5,184 nucleotides of DNA from Solirubrobacteraceae bacterium (GTDB taxonomy: Bacteria > Actinomycetota > Thermoleophilia > Solirubrobacterales > Solirubrobacteraceae). The notes beneath the pieces were generated by a model. It made no database searches and was not told the DNA's origin. It worked only from the letters and a program-made list of their open reading frames with translations. Shown one piece after another: positions 1-5,184 of the stretch; position 1 is the first letter of the stretch, and the number at the start of each line of letters is the position of its first letter. The stretch covers positions 1 to 5,184 of the forward strand of contig JAEMTR010000035.1 in the NCBI GenBank assembly GCA_016462245.1, read 5' to 3'. The translations under genes and the position numbers were made by a program.

Positions 1-1338
1 GTCCATGATCACGGCCTTCTCGCGGCAGGCCCAGTACTCAGAGATTGGACCTTCGTTGTTGAAGCAGGTCGGCAGCCAGTAGCCGCGATAGTCGACGTGC
101 GTGCTGGTTAGCGCTGAGATGCGCTCGTGGAATCCGGTCTCTTTAGTCATCACTGGCCTTGCCTCGGGGGTTACGCGATGGGCTATCGCCATCGAAAACT
201 TGTTCTCTGGTTCGTAGACGCGAACATGGATGTCGCTGATCTCCCAGCCGTTCGCTGGGTCAATGTCATCTGGGCATGCCGACGAGCAGCAGACGAGATC
301 TGTAAGCGCGCGCATCAGCACGTAGTCGCCTGGGCGCGACCACGGTTCGTCGGCCGTGATCTGCAGATCGGCGTCGAAGCCGGTGTTGAAGAAGAAGTTG
401 ATCGCCGGCCAGCCGTTGCGCGGCGCGACTGGGAACTCTTCGAGGCTGCCGTTGAAGTTCTCCGAGCAGCTGATGTGGCCGAAGTAACCCATGTCCTCGT
501 AGTACTTCTTCGTGCAAGCCAGGGCGAAGCTGTCGTGGCGACCGACAGTGTCTTGAACCATCTCGAGCAGCGGATCAAGGTCGTTATCGAAGTACTTGCG
601 ATGGAGGCCGGGCTGCGGGTAAGCGTTGCCCATCAGGCTGCGCGTCGCGGTCGAATCGAGCCCGCGCTCAAGCCCCTTCTGCAGCTTCGCCTCGTTGAAG
701 GCGAGAAAGTCCGAGCATTGGCGCCCCTTGACGTCGATCACTTGGATGAACTCGCCCTTTTTGACCGTGTATGAAGTCGCTGTCGCGGCCTCGACGCGGA
801 AGTCGAGCTTCGGTTCGGCAAGCGGCGCCGGAAGCTCCAGGTCGGGATCCTCGTGCGGCACGGCGCGGTTGATCTCAACGTCGATCGCCGATGCCGGGTG
901 GGCGCCATCGATCACGCGGCCGGCGGGGGCAGCGACGACGATTACAACTTCGCGCTCGGCCGTGAAGCTCTGGGAGTTGCCGGGCGGCGAGTCGGCGCCG
1001 AAGAGAACTACTGCGTTGGCCTCCGACGGGTCGAGCCCGCGGGCGTGAAGAGCGCCTAGGAAACTGTCGCCCTCGGCCTTGGCAACCAGTTCTCGCAGCA
1101 CGCTCGCCGGTGCATCGGCCTTGGCGCCGAGCGCGCCCGCGTCATCGCGGCCATCGGGAGAGAGAATGGTCAGCTCGGCCTGCTGGCTGCCGTCGTTGTC
1201 AACGATCGTGACGCGATCGTCGGGCTGGATCAGCAGAACCGTCGCCCCGCCCGGTCGCACCCAGTGCGACTCAAAGGCGGGGTCGTAGGGCTTTAGCCCC
1301 GGGACGAGAAGCGTCGGACGTCCTGTCCCGGTAGCCAT
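1..1338 (-). CDS. DUF1989-GcvT fusion enzyme, N-terminal 446 residues (3' end beyond window)
   Basis: This frame is open from an ATG at 1336-1338 to the left edge, so only 446 N-terminal residues are seen. Three segments are visible. Residues ~25-160 are a weak DUF1989-like module (VDNDGSQQAEL, 46-56). Residues ~188-395 are a full DUF1989/urea-carboxylase-associated domain with IDVKGRQCSDF (201-211), H288 with C291, and CCSSACPDDIDPANGW (350-365). THVDYRGYWLP (413-423) and EYWACREKAVIMD then match the N-terminal entry of a GcvT/aminomethyltransferase-type folate domain. GcvT-fold proteins move one-carbon units to tetrahydrofolate (glycine cleavage T protein, DmdA, dimethylglycine oxidase). 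Characterised DUF1989 proteins include the carboxyguanidine deiminase subunits CgdA/CgdB. The enzyme is probably cytosolic, as no signal peptide is seen. The start lies 21 nt after the flavoprotein stop, with a weak GGGA site 9 nt upstream, suggesting co-transcription. The substrate is unknown. The domain order is well supported; the reaction is not. Confidence 0.85.
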   Translation of the reverse strand, partial: MATGTGRPTLLVPGLKPYDPAFESHWVRPGGATVLLIQPDDRVTIVDNDGSQQAELTILSPDGRDDAGALGAKADAPASVLRELVAKAEGDSFLGALHARGLDPSEANAVVLFGADSPPGNSQSFTAEREVVIVVAAPAGRVIDGAHPASAIDVEINRAVPHEDPDLELPAPLAEPKLDFRVEAATATSYTVKKGEFIQVIDVKGRQCSDFLAFNEAKLQKGLERGLDSTATRSLMGNAYPQPGLHRKYFDNDLDPLLEMVQDTVGRHDSFALACTKKYYEDMGYFGHISCSENFNGSLEEFPVAPRNGWPAINFFFNTGFDADLQITADEPWSRPGDYVLMRALTDLVCCSSACPDDIDPANGWEISDIHVRVYEPENKFSMAIAHRVTPEARPVMTKETGFHERISALTSTHVDYRGYWLPTCFNNEGPISEYWACREKAVIMD

Positions 1339-1359
1339 CGGCGCGCGTCCCGCTCCCGA

Positions 1360-2760
1360 TTAGGCCTTGACAGGTTCGTTTGCAACGTCCTTCTCTGCCT
1401 GCTCGATCAGCTGCGCAGCAAGCTCGCGCTTGCCGTCGCTGTCGAGCTTCTTGATCTCGTTCTCAACTGCGCGGTTGTTGTAGCTCTGGTTCCAGTAGTC
1501 GAGCGACTCGAAGCCGAGCAGCACGGCCTTGCCAACGAACTGGCGCAGGACCTCGTTGGTCGGGCCCATCACCCAGCCGGCCTTGGCGTCACGCAGGTAG
1601 CGCTCCATCTCCATGTCGCGCTTGTAGGCCGAGCCGCCGCAGGCGTGCAGCATCTTGTCGACTACGTGGGCAGCGTTCTTGGCTGCCTCAAACTTGATCT
1701 GCCAAGCCCAGTGCAGGAAGTCGGTGCGGGCAGTCTCACCGAGCGCGAGAACGCGTGTGTTGTCGTTCGTCGCCTTATCGAAGGCCTGAGCGACCGAGAA
1801 GGTGAACATGCGCGAGGCGTTGGTGTCCATCAGGCACTCGCCGACGTAATCCTGAATCGTCGGGTAATCGGCGACGCGCAGGCCAACGTCAACGTGACGC
1901 TTGCGCGTCGTGTGGCGCTTGGCGATGTCGATCGCACCCATCGCGATGCCGCTCCATACCGACGAAGAACCGATCAGGAACCACGGATCAACGGCCTCAT
2001 CGTTGGAGGCAGCGCCGTCGCCGAGCGGACCAACGATCTGGTCGGCGGGGATGTCAACGTTGTCGACCTCAATTGGGCCCGACTGGTTGCCGCGCAGCCC
2101 TAGGGCATCCCAAAGCGAGGGCTGAGCCTGAATGTGCTCGCCGTCAATTACGAAGACTGAGAGGTCGTCATAACCGGTGAAGTCAGGGCTCGTCGTCTGA
2201 ACGACGTAGAAGTCAGCGAAGCCACCGGAGGTCGTCCAGGAGGCCTTCTTGCGGACCTTGAAGCCATCCTCGGTCTTCTCAGCGCCGGATGAGACGGGGT
2301 ACCAGAAGTGCGAGCCGGTCTCAGGGTCGGAGTAGGAGAGCGTGCCAATCTTGCCTGTGTTGAGCGGGCGGATGTACTTCTCGATCAGCTCAGGCGTTGG
2401 GCGCAGCATGATCGTGTTGACCGCTGCCATGTGCATCACGTAACACATTGCCGTCGAGGCGCAGCCGTAGCGGGCAATCGTCTCGCAAACCATTGAGAAG
2501 GCGACGTGGTTCTCGCCAAGGCCGCCGTACTCTTCGGGAACGGTCAGCGCTAAGAAGCCATTCTCGCCAAGGATTTCGAAGTTGCGATTGGGGTAGAGCA
2601 GCTCATCATCGGAGCGCTTCGCGTTGGCGCGCATCTCGTTCTCGCAGAGGTTAATCAGCTTCGTGCGCAGCTCAATCTGCTTCTCGGTCAGTACCCAATC
2701 CGGATCCCAGTCGTAGCCGAGCCCCCAGAATTCTTCGTCTCCCCACATTTTCTCGGCCAT
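1360..2760 (-). CDS. Acyl-CoA-dehydrogenase-fold flavoprotein lacking the usual catalytic Glu
   Basis: The 466-residue protein has ACAD features in order: GENGFLALTVPEEYGGLG (65-82); YSDPETGS (143-150), the counterpart of the usual T-E-P-x-A-G-S; ASWTTSGGFADFYVVQT (173-189), the FAD-contacting W-I-T-N-G equivalent; LGLRGNQSG (220-228); and CGGSAYKRDMEMERYLRDA (374-392). Members are cytosolic FAD enzymes that oxidise acyl-CoA at C2-C3; some relatives are flavin monooxygenases. The usual E-G-T site reads G399-P400-T401, so the catalytic Glu is absent. My alignment also shows no Glu at the alternative helix-G position of isovaleryl- and long-chain dehydrogenases (F261). The protein is longer than the typical ~380-400 residues. 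It has a Trp-rich N-terminus (W6, W12, W18, W22) and a charged, probably helical tail from ~430. The ATG at 2758-2760 is chosen over an in-frame TTG at 2764-2766 because GGAGG sits 7 nt before the ATG but only 1 nt before the TTG. The substrate is not predictable. Confidence 0.9.
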   Translation of the reverse strand: MAEKMWGDEEFWGLGYDWDPDWVLTEKQIELRTKLINLCENEMRANAKRSDDELLYPNRNFEILGENGFLALTVPEEYGGLGENHVAFSMVCETIARYGCASTAMCYVMHMAAVNTIMLRPTPELIEKYIRPLNTGKIGTLSYSDPETGSHFWYPVSSGAEKTEDGFKVRKKASWTTSGGFADFYVVQTTSPDFTGYDDLSVFVIDGEHIQAQPSLWDALGLRGNQSGPIEVDNVDIPADQIVGPLGDGAASNDEAVDPWFLIGSSSVWSGIAMGAIDIAKRHTTRKRHVDVGLRVADYPTIQDYVGECLMDTNASRMFTFSVAQAFDKATNDNTRVLALGETARTDFLHWAWQIKFEAAKNAAHVVDKMLHACGGSAYKRDMEMERYLRDAKAGWVMGPTNEVLRQFVGKAVLLGFESLDYWNQSYNNRAVENEIKKLDSDGKRELAAQLIEQAEKDVANEPVKA

Positions 2761-2767
2761 CTTCAAT

Positions 2768-2772
2768 CCTCC
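2768..2772 (-). promoter_or_regulatory. Ribosome binding site that fixes the flavoprotein start
   Basis: On the minus strand GGAGG is followed by A-TTG-AAG-ATG. The 7-nt spacing to the ATG is ideal, while the 1-nt spacing to the TTG is too short. The start therefore belongs at 2760 and the protein loses two residues compared with a longest-frame call. Confidence 0.75.
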
Positions 2773-2786
2773 GCTTTAGCTGTTTG

Positions 2787-2815
2787 AGTCTGCTTAACCA
2801 ATTTGTTCAAAGACT
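2787..2815. promoter_or_regulatory. Imperfect inverted repeat upstream of the flavoprotein gene
   Basis: The ~120-nt gap between the stress-protein stop and the flavoprotein start (2761-2880) is AT-richer than its surroundings next to the flavoprotein gene. It holds AGTCT (2787-2791) facing AGACT (2811-2815), with partly matching inner arms TTAACC (2794-2799) and GTTCAA (2805-2810). This could be an operator or part of an internal promoter for the two enzyme genes. I see no convincing -35/-10 pair and no terminator in the gap, so the first gene may read through into the next two. Confidence 0.25.
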
Positions 2816-2880
2816 TACTACCGCTTAGTGCGACGCTTGTCTAGGTCGTACACCACGAACCATCTTCCCAACTTCTGCGA

Positions 2881-3366
2881 TCAGCCGTCGGGCGCGACCC
2901 AAACGAGGCAGTTGGCGTCGCGTCGCAGGCGGCGCGTAGCCGTCCGTAGACGCAGCCGCCCAACTTCGGAGAGCAACGGCCCAAAAACGAGCAACGCAGC
3001 GTTGCGCTCTCCGAGCAGACGAACAATCGCCTTCACCGGCCGCGAGCTGAAGAGGCCAACAACCTCGACCGGGATGCCAAGCGCGGCGATCCGATCGCCG
3101 GCGGCGCGCACGGCGACGCGATCATCCTCGTGCGGCAAAACCATCGCGCTGGCGCCGGCGACGATCATTGTCGTTGGGTACATCGGAATCTGAACGGCGT
3201 TGACGAGGATCAGCGGAGCGCCAGCCTCGAGGCAGCTATCGATCGCCATCTGCTCCGCCGTCGGGTCGGGCCGCAGCGCCAAAGTTGCCAGCACGACCGG
3301 CCCGGAGGCGCCTGGCACGGCGGCCGCCGGAGTAACCAGTGATGAGCGGTCTTTAATCGAAGGCAT
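2881..3366 (-). CDS. Universal stress protein (UspA-like) domain protein
   Basis: A single-domain protein of 161 residues with the alternating strand and helix pattern of a UspA Rossmann-like fold. First strand is PVVLATLAL (23-31), a helix follows around 36-49 and the second strand is PLILVNAVQI (51-60). A long helix with basic and acidic residues spans ~79-96, and strand IPVEVVGL (98-105) follows. The C-terminal part is AALLVFGP (123-130), a helix, then NCLVWVAP (152-159). USP domains are small cytosolic dimers, some of which bind ATP through G-x2-G-x9-G-S/T. Here the site is altered: G129 and G136 are seven residues apart and the last part reads R141-T142. ATP binding is therefore doubtful. 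An in-frame TAG at 3385-3387 leaves the ATG at 3364-3366 as the first possible ATG; no clear Shine-Dalgarno site precedes it. It is the first gene of the leftward group. A link to the downstream enzymes is inferred from position only. Confidence 0.75.
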   Translation of the reverse strand: MPSIKDRSSLVTPAAAVPGASGPVVLATLALRPDPTAEQMAIDSCLEAGAPLILVNAVQIPMYPTTMIVAGASAMVLPHEDDRVAVRAAGDRIAALGIPVEVVGLFSSRPVKAIVRLLGERNAALLVFGPLLSEVGRLRLRTATRRLRRDANCLVWVAPDG

Positions 3367-3381
3367 CGGCGCTTTTGAACC

Positions 3382-3409
3382 ATTCTACCGGATCCAGCTA
3401 AGTCGATAA
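3382..3409 (-). promoter_or_regulatory. Candidate leftward promoter for the stress-protein group
   Basis: On the minus strand TAGAAT (3387-3382) matches 5 of 6 bases of the sigma70-type -10 box. A weak -35, TTATCG (3409-3404), lies 16 nt upstream and matches about 3 of 6. A start site about 7 nt downstream of the -10 would leave a leader of only about 8 nt. That agrees with the absence of a Shine-Dalgarno site before the ATG at 3366 and suggests near-leaderless translation. Confidence 0.3.
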
Positions 3410-3425
3410 CGAGCAAACAGCGTGG

Positions 3426-3444
3426 TTTTTCCCGATCAGAAAAA
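3426..3444. promoter_or_regulatory. AT-rich inverted repeat in the divergent region
   Basis: TTTTTC (3426-3431) and GAAAAA (3439-3444) are perfect inverted copies around a 7-nt centre CCGATCA. The site lies between the candidate leftward and rightward promoters, where a regulator could act on both. It could also be a chance run of A and T. Confidence 0.35.
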
Positions 3445-3451
3445 GGATTGC

Positions 3452-3479
3452 TTGCATTCACTCCGTATCACCTGATACT
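3452..3479 (+). promoter_or_regulatory. Candidate permease promoter overlapped by a palindromic operator
   Basis: TTGCAT (3452-3457) and GATACT (3474-3479) are separated by 16 nt and match the sigma70-type boxes at about 3 of 6 and 4 of 6 positions. The perfect palindrome GTATCA-CC-TGATAC (3465-3478) covers the spacer end and nearly all of the -10 box. A repressor bound there would block polymerase. A start near 3486 would give a leader of about 80 nt. The palindrome is certain; the promoter assignment is tentative. Confidence 0.4.
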
Positions 3480-3500
3480 AGTTCGCGCGGGGAGGAGCAT

Positions 3501-3546
3501 CCGAACTTTAAGTTTCGGTTGCCCGTTGTAGTACTTACGCAACCGA
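3501..3546 (+). promoter_or_regulatory. Permease 5' leader with two mutually exclusive hairpins
   Basis: Hairpin A is the 18-nt imperfect palindrome CCGAACTTTAAGTTTCGG (3501-3518), in which CCGAA pairs with TTCGG. Hairpin B pairs TCGGTTGC (3515-3522) with GCAACCGA (3539-3546), a perfect 8-bp stem around a 16-nt loop. The TCGG at 3515-3518 is used by both, so only one can form at a time. Hairpin B ends 8 nt before the ribosome binding site. The arrangement resembles a switchable leader, but it matches no riboswitch class I recognise. Hairpin A could instead be a DNA operator. Confidence 0.4.
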
Positions 3547-3554
3547 GAGAGAAA

Positions 3555-3559
3555 GAGGG
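3555..3559 (+). promoter_or_regulatory. Permease ribosome binding site
   Basis: GAGGG ends 5 nt before the ATG at 3565 within a purine-rich stretch. An in-frame TAG at 3529-3531, with no start codon between it and 3565, confirms this as the permease start. Confidence 0.7.
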
Positions 3560-3564
3560 TTCAG

Positions 3565-5040
3565 ATGGCCACAGCAGCGGTAGACCACAATCAGATGTTG
3601 AAGTCAATGAGTTGGTGGGACGGCTTCGTAGTCGCGCTCGCCAACCCTGGCTTCCTGATCGCCGCTCTTGGCGGTTCAATCGGCGTCCTCGGAACTACAG
3701 GAGCCGTAGTCCTCTGGACAATCTCGGTTCTCTTTGGCGCATTGCAGAACAACATCTACGCCGAGCTCTCGACGATGTTCCCGAACAAGTCCGGTGGTCT
3801 TGCGGTCTATGCCCATGAGGCATTCCGCAAGTACACGAACTTCATCGGACCAATCGTCGCCTTCGGCTACTGGATGGGTTGGTCGGTTGTGCTTTCGATC
3901 AACGGCCTAATCGTCGGCACGCTGATCATCACGCAATGGTTCCCGGACGCTGTCTGGGCAAGCGGCCAGCAGGATGCAAACTCGATCGGCTTTGGCCTCA
4001 GTTGGCCGGCGATCATCGGCATCGCCGCGATCATCATCGTCTGGGCCTTCAACATCTTCGGTGTTCGGCCAGCGGTCTGGTTTGGCTACATCACCGGCGG
4101 ATTGCTGCTGATTCCGGCCTTCGTATTGATGTTCCTCCCCTACATCACGGGCGACTGGTCGTCCTCGAACATGCAGTGGGAGGTCGGGACCAACGGTGGC
4201 CTCTTCCTAGCCGTCACCTGGCTCTACTTCATGTGTTGGTCGGCTTACGGCTTCGAGGCAGTTGCGTCGTTCGCGCCGGAATACCACAACACGGAGGTTG
4301 ATACCCCGCTGGCGCTGCGCGCGTCAGCGATGTTCTCGATCATCGTCTACGTGCTGCTGCCGCTCGGCCTTGGTGGCACGCTCGGCACGGCAACAGTCGC
4401 CGCGGACCCAACCTACATCGCCTTCTACGTGACGGCCTTTGACACGCTGGTTGGCAGCACCTTGGCCAACGTGATGGTCGTCTGCCTTGTCGGTGGATTG
4501 GTCCTCTCGATGAACACGGCGACGATGGACGGCGCGAGAGCGCTGTTCGGAATCGCGAAGGAAGGAATGACGCTGACTCAGCTAGGGAAGCTGTCAAAGC
4601 GCAAGGTTCCTGCCTTCGCGATGACCTTGGACATGGTTATCAACATTCTGTTGATCCTCTTCTTCCACGGTGTTATCGCAATCCTCGCGGTCTCCAACGT
4701 CGGCTACGTGCTGGCGACGGTCTGCGCGCTCTTCGGCTTCGTGCTGCTGCGCAAGGACCGGCCAAATTGGCCGCGGCCAATCAAGTTGGCGAAGCCGTGG
4801 GTCGGCATCGCCTTCATACTCGGCTGCGTAAACCTGTTCCTACTGGTCTGCGGTGGTTTCCTTTACGCAGACGACTACGGCTACGGGCTCGACAAGACGT
4901 TGATCGGGGTGGCAGTGCTGGTGGTTGCCTTCCTGCTCTACATCTACCGACACGTGGTTCAGGACAAGACCGGCATCCGCTTCCGCGACCCGGCTCAGCC
5001 GATGCCGGACGAACAGCCGGCCGTCTCGACTCCGGTCTAG
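3565..5040 (+). CDS. APC-family amino acid/amine permease
   Basis: A 491-residue polytopic inner-membrane protein, the usual length for the amino acid-polyamine-organocation (APC) superfamily. I count about 12 hydrophobic helices, roughly at 19-45, 46-67, 93-122, 147-165, 170-193, 211-235, 255-276, 283-315, 350-366, 368-395, 410-432 and 443-462. Family landmarks are GGSIGVLG (36-43), resembling the substrate-binding glycine motif of helix 1; ELSTMFPNKSGGLAVYAHE (67-85) after helix 2; YGFEAVASFAPEY (228-240) at helix 6; and DGARALFGIAKEGMTLTQLG (322-341) in the loop after helix 8, equivalent to the usual R-x-x-x-x-M-A-R-D-G segment. The tail (~464-491) is polar, proline-rich and probably cytoplasmic. 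APC carriers usually import amino acids or amines by proton or sodium symport, or by exchange. It is divergent from the stress-protein/flavoprotein/DUF1989-GcvT group, so it plausibly imports that pathway's substrate. Substrate specificity cannot be read from the sequence. Confidence 0.92.
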   Translation: MATAAVDHNQMLKSMSWWDGFVVALANPGFLIAALGGSIGVLGTTGAVVLWTISVLFGALQNNIYAELSTMFPNKSGGLAVYAHEAFRKYTNFIGPIVAFGYWMGWSVVLSINGLIVGTLIITQWFPDAVWASGQQDANSIGFGLSWPAIIGIAAIIIVWAFNIFGVRPAVWFGYITGGLLLIPAFVLMFLPYITGDWSSSNMQWEVGTNGGLFLAVTWLYFMCWSAYGFEAVASFAPEYHNTEVDTPLALRASAMFSIIVYVLLPLGLGGTLGTATVAADPTYIAFYVTAFDTLVGSTLANVMVVCLVGGLVLSMNTATMDGARALFGIAKEGMTLTQLGKLSKRKVPAFAMTLDMVINILLILFFHGVIAILAVSNVGYVLATVCALFGFVLLRKDRPNWPRPIKLAKPWVGIAFILGCVNLFLLVCGGFLYADDYGYGLDKTLIGVAVLVVAFLLYIYRHVVQDKTGIRFRDPAQPMPDEQPAVSTPV

Positions 5041-5052
5041 GCGAGGCGCTAA

Positions 5053-5072
5053 CCGCGGGGGTTTCCCTGCGG
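5053..5072 (+). terminator. First hairpin after the permease stop
   Basis: CCGCGGGG (5053-5060) pairs with CCCTGCGG (5065-5072) around a GTTT loop: 8 bp with one G-T pair. It starts 12 nt after the permease stop and has no T-tract. It may protect the 3' end of the mRNA or assist the second hairpin rather than terminate by itself. Confidence 0.45.
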
Positions 5073-5073
5073 C

Positions 5074-5116
5074 AACGACTGACAAGCGGGAGCCAATTGG
5101 CTCCCGCTTCGTCGTT
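5074..5116. terminator. Strong, symmetric, probably bidirectional terminator hairpin
   Basis: AAGCGGGAGCC (5084-5094) and GGCTCCCGCTT (5099-5109) form a perfect 11-bp stem over an AATT loop. An outer stem AACGAC (5074-5079) with GTCGTT (5111-5116) extends it across a small internal loop (TGAC opposite C). There is only a weak T-rich tail on either strand, so termination strength is uncertain. The near-perfect symmetry would serve transcripts from both directions, which fits a convergent gene to the right. Confidence 0.65.
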
Positions 5117-5125
5117 CAGGGTCCG

Positions 5126-5149
5126 ATCGAACTAATGGGAATCGAACTA
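5126..5149. repeat. Short direct repeat ATCGAACTA
   Basis: The 9-mer ATCGAACTA occurs at 5126-5134 and again at 5141-5149, 15 bp apart start to start. The second copy contains the possible stop codon of the convergent reading frame. It may be chance or a small local duplication. Confidence 0.3.
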
Positions 5150-5184
5150 CGAAGCTTCGGCGCGCAGATCCCACGTAGGCAACT
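5147..5184 (-). CDS. Possible C-terminal end of a convergent gene (partial)
   Basis: On the minus strand the frame entering from the right edge reads LPTWDLRAEAS and then TAG (5149-5147). Most of its third positions are G or C, as in the neighbouring genes, and a bidirectional hairpin follows about 30 nt downstream. A competing frame is open from the edge to a TGA at 5118-5116 (ending SSIGP) but has less typical codons. Eleven residues are too few to name a family, and it may not be coding. Confidence 0.25.
   Translation of the reverse strand, partial: LPTWDLRAEAS

Noticed and set aside
127..774. Long plus-strand open frame (215 codons) on the left, with further plus-strand frames at 626-1048 and 1079-1288
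   Set aside because: All are antisense to the DUF1989-GcvT gene, whose frame carries clear family motifs. Their translations show no recognisable domain and have the skewed Arg/Ala/Val-rich look of shadow frames in GC-rich DNA.
1645..2103. Plus-strand open frame of 152 codons
   Set aside because: It is fully antisense to the flavoprotein gene and has no domain signature.
2764..2766. TTG as start codon of the flavoprotein
   Set aside because: The GGAGG site is only 1 nt upstream of it, while the in-frame ATG at 2758-2760 has a 7-nt spacing.
3515..3560. Guanidine-I (ykkC) riboswitch before the permease, suggested by CCGAGAGAGAAAG and the DUF1989 link to guanidine
   Set aside because: Only the CCGAGAGA-like stretch resembles it. 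The conserved ACGGG-type elements and the two-helix arrangement are not seen, and the stretch overlaps a simple purine-rich ribosome binding region.
3879..4301. Plus-strand open frame of 140 codons inside the permease
   Set aside because: It is a +1-type shadow frame, rich in His and Arg, within a permease frame that has clear transmembrane helices and APC motifs.
5150..5159. 10-bp palindrome CGAAGCTTCG
   Set aside because: It is short and lies in the possible coding end of a convergent gene. There is no promoter context, so chance is likely.
5121..5184. Minus-strand tRNA suggested by T-loop-like TTCGATT
   Set aside because: The flanking 5-nt arms do not pair, and no acceptor or anticodon stem can be drawn.

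Overview
The window looks like a metabolic locus from a GC-rich bacterium. Codons favour G or C at third positions, genes are tightly packed and Shine-Dalgarno sites are present. The style fits an actinobacterium, possibly of the Thermoleophilia type, but this is an impression from codon and protein style and no marker gene confirms it. No rRNA, tRNA, CRISPR array, insertion sequence or phage gene is visible.

Layout. Three genes read leftward on the minus strand. In transcription order they are a small universal-stress-protein-like gene (3366-2881), an acyl-CoA-dehydrogenase-fold flavoprotein (2760-1360) and, 21 nt further on, a large fusion enzyme that runs off the left edge (1338 to <1). 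The fusion carries two DUF1989-like modules followed by the start of a GcvT/aminomethyltransferase domain. A 198-nt divergent intergenic region (3367-3564) separates this group from a rightward 12-helix APC-family permease (3565-5040). Two tandem hairpins (5053-5116) follow the permease, the second a likely terminator. The last ~70 nt may hold the C-terminal end of a convergent minus-strand gene.

How the genes may work together. The permease could import an amino acid, amine or related organocation. The DUF1989-GcvT fusion suggests chemistry on a C-N containing substrate coupled to one-carbon transfer to tetrahydrofolate. The flavoprotein, in the same apparent operon, would carry out an oxidation step. 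It lacks a glutamate at both positions where acyl-CoA dehydrogenases usually keep their catalytic base, so it may not be an ordinary fatty-acyl-CoA dehydrogenase. I infer an uncharacterised catabolic cassette for a small methylated or guanidino/amino compound. The substrate cannot be named from this sequence.

Regulation. The divergent region holds a perfect 14-bp palindrome over a candidate permease -10 box. Downstream, the permease leader can form two mutually exclusive hairpins just before its ribosome binding site. This suggests substrate-controlled expression at the DNA level, the RNA level, or both.
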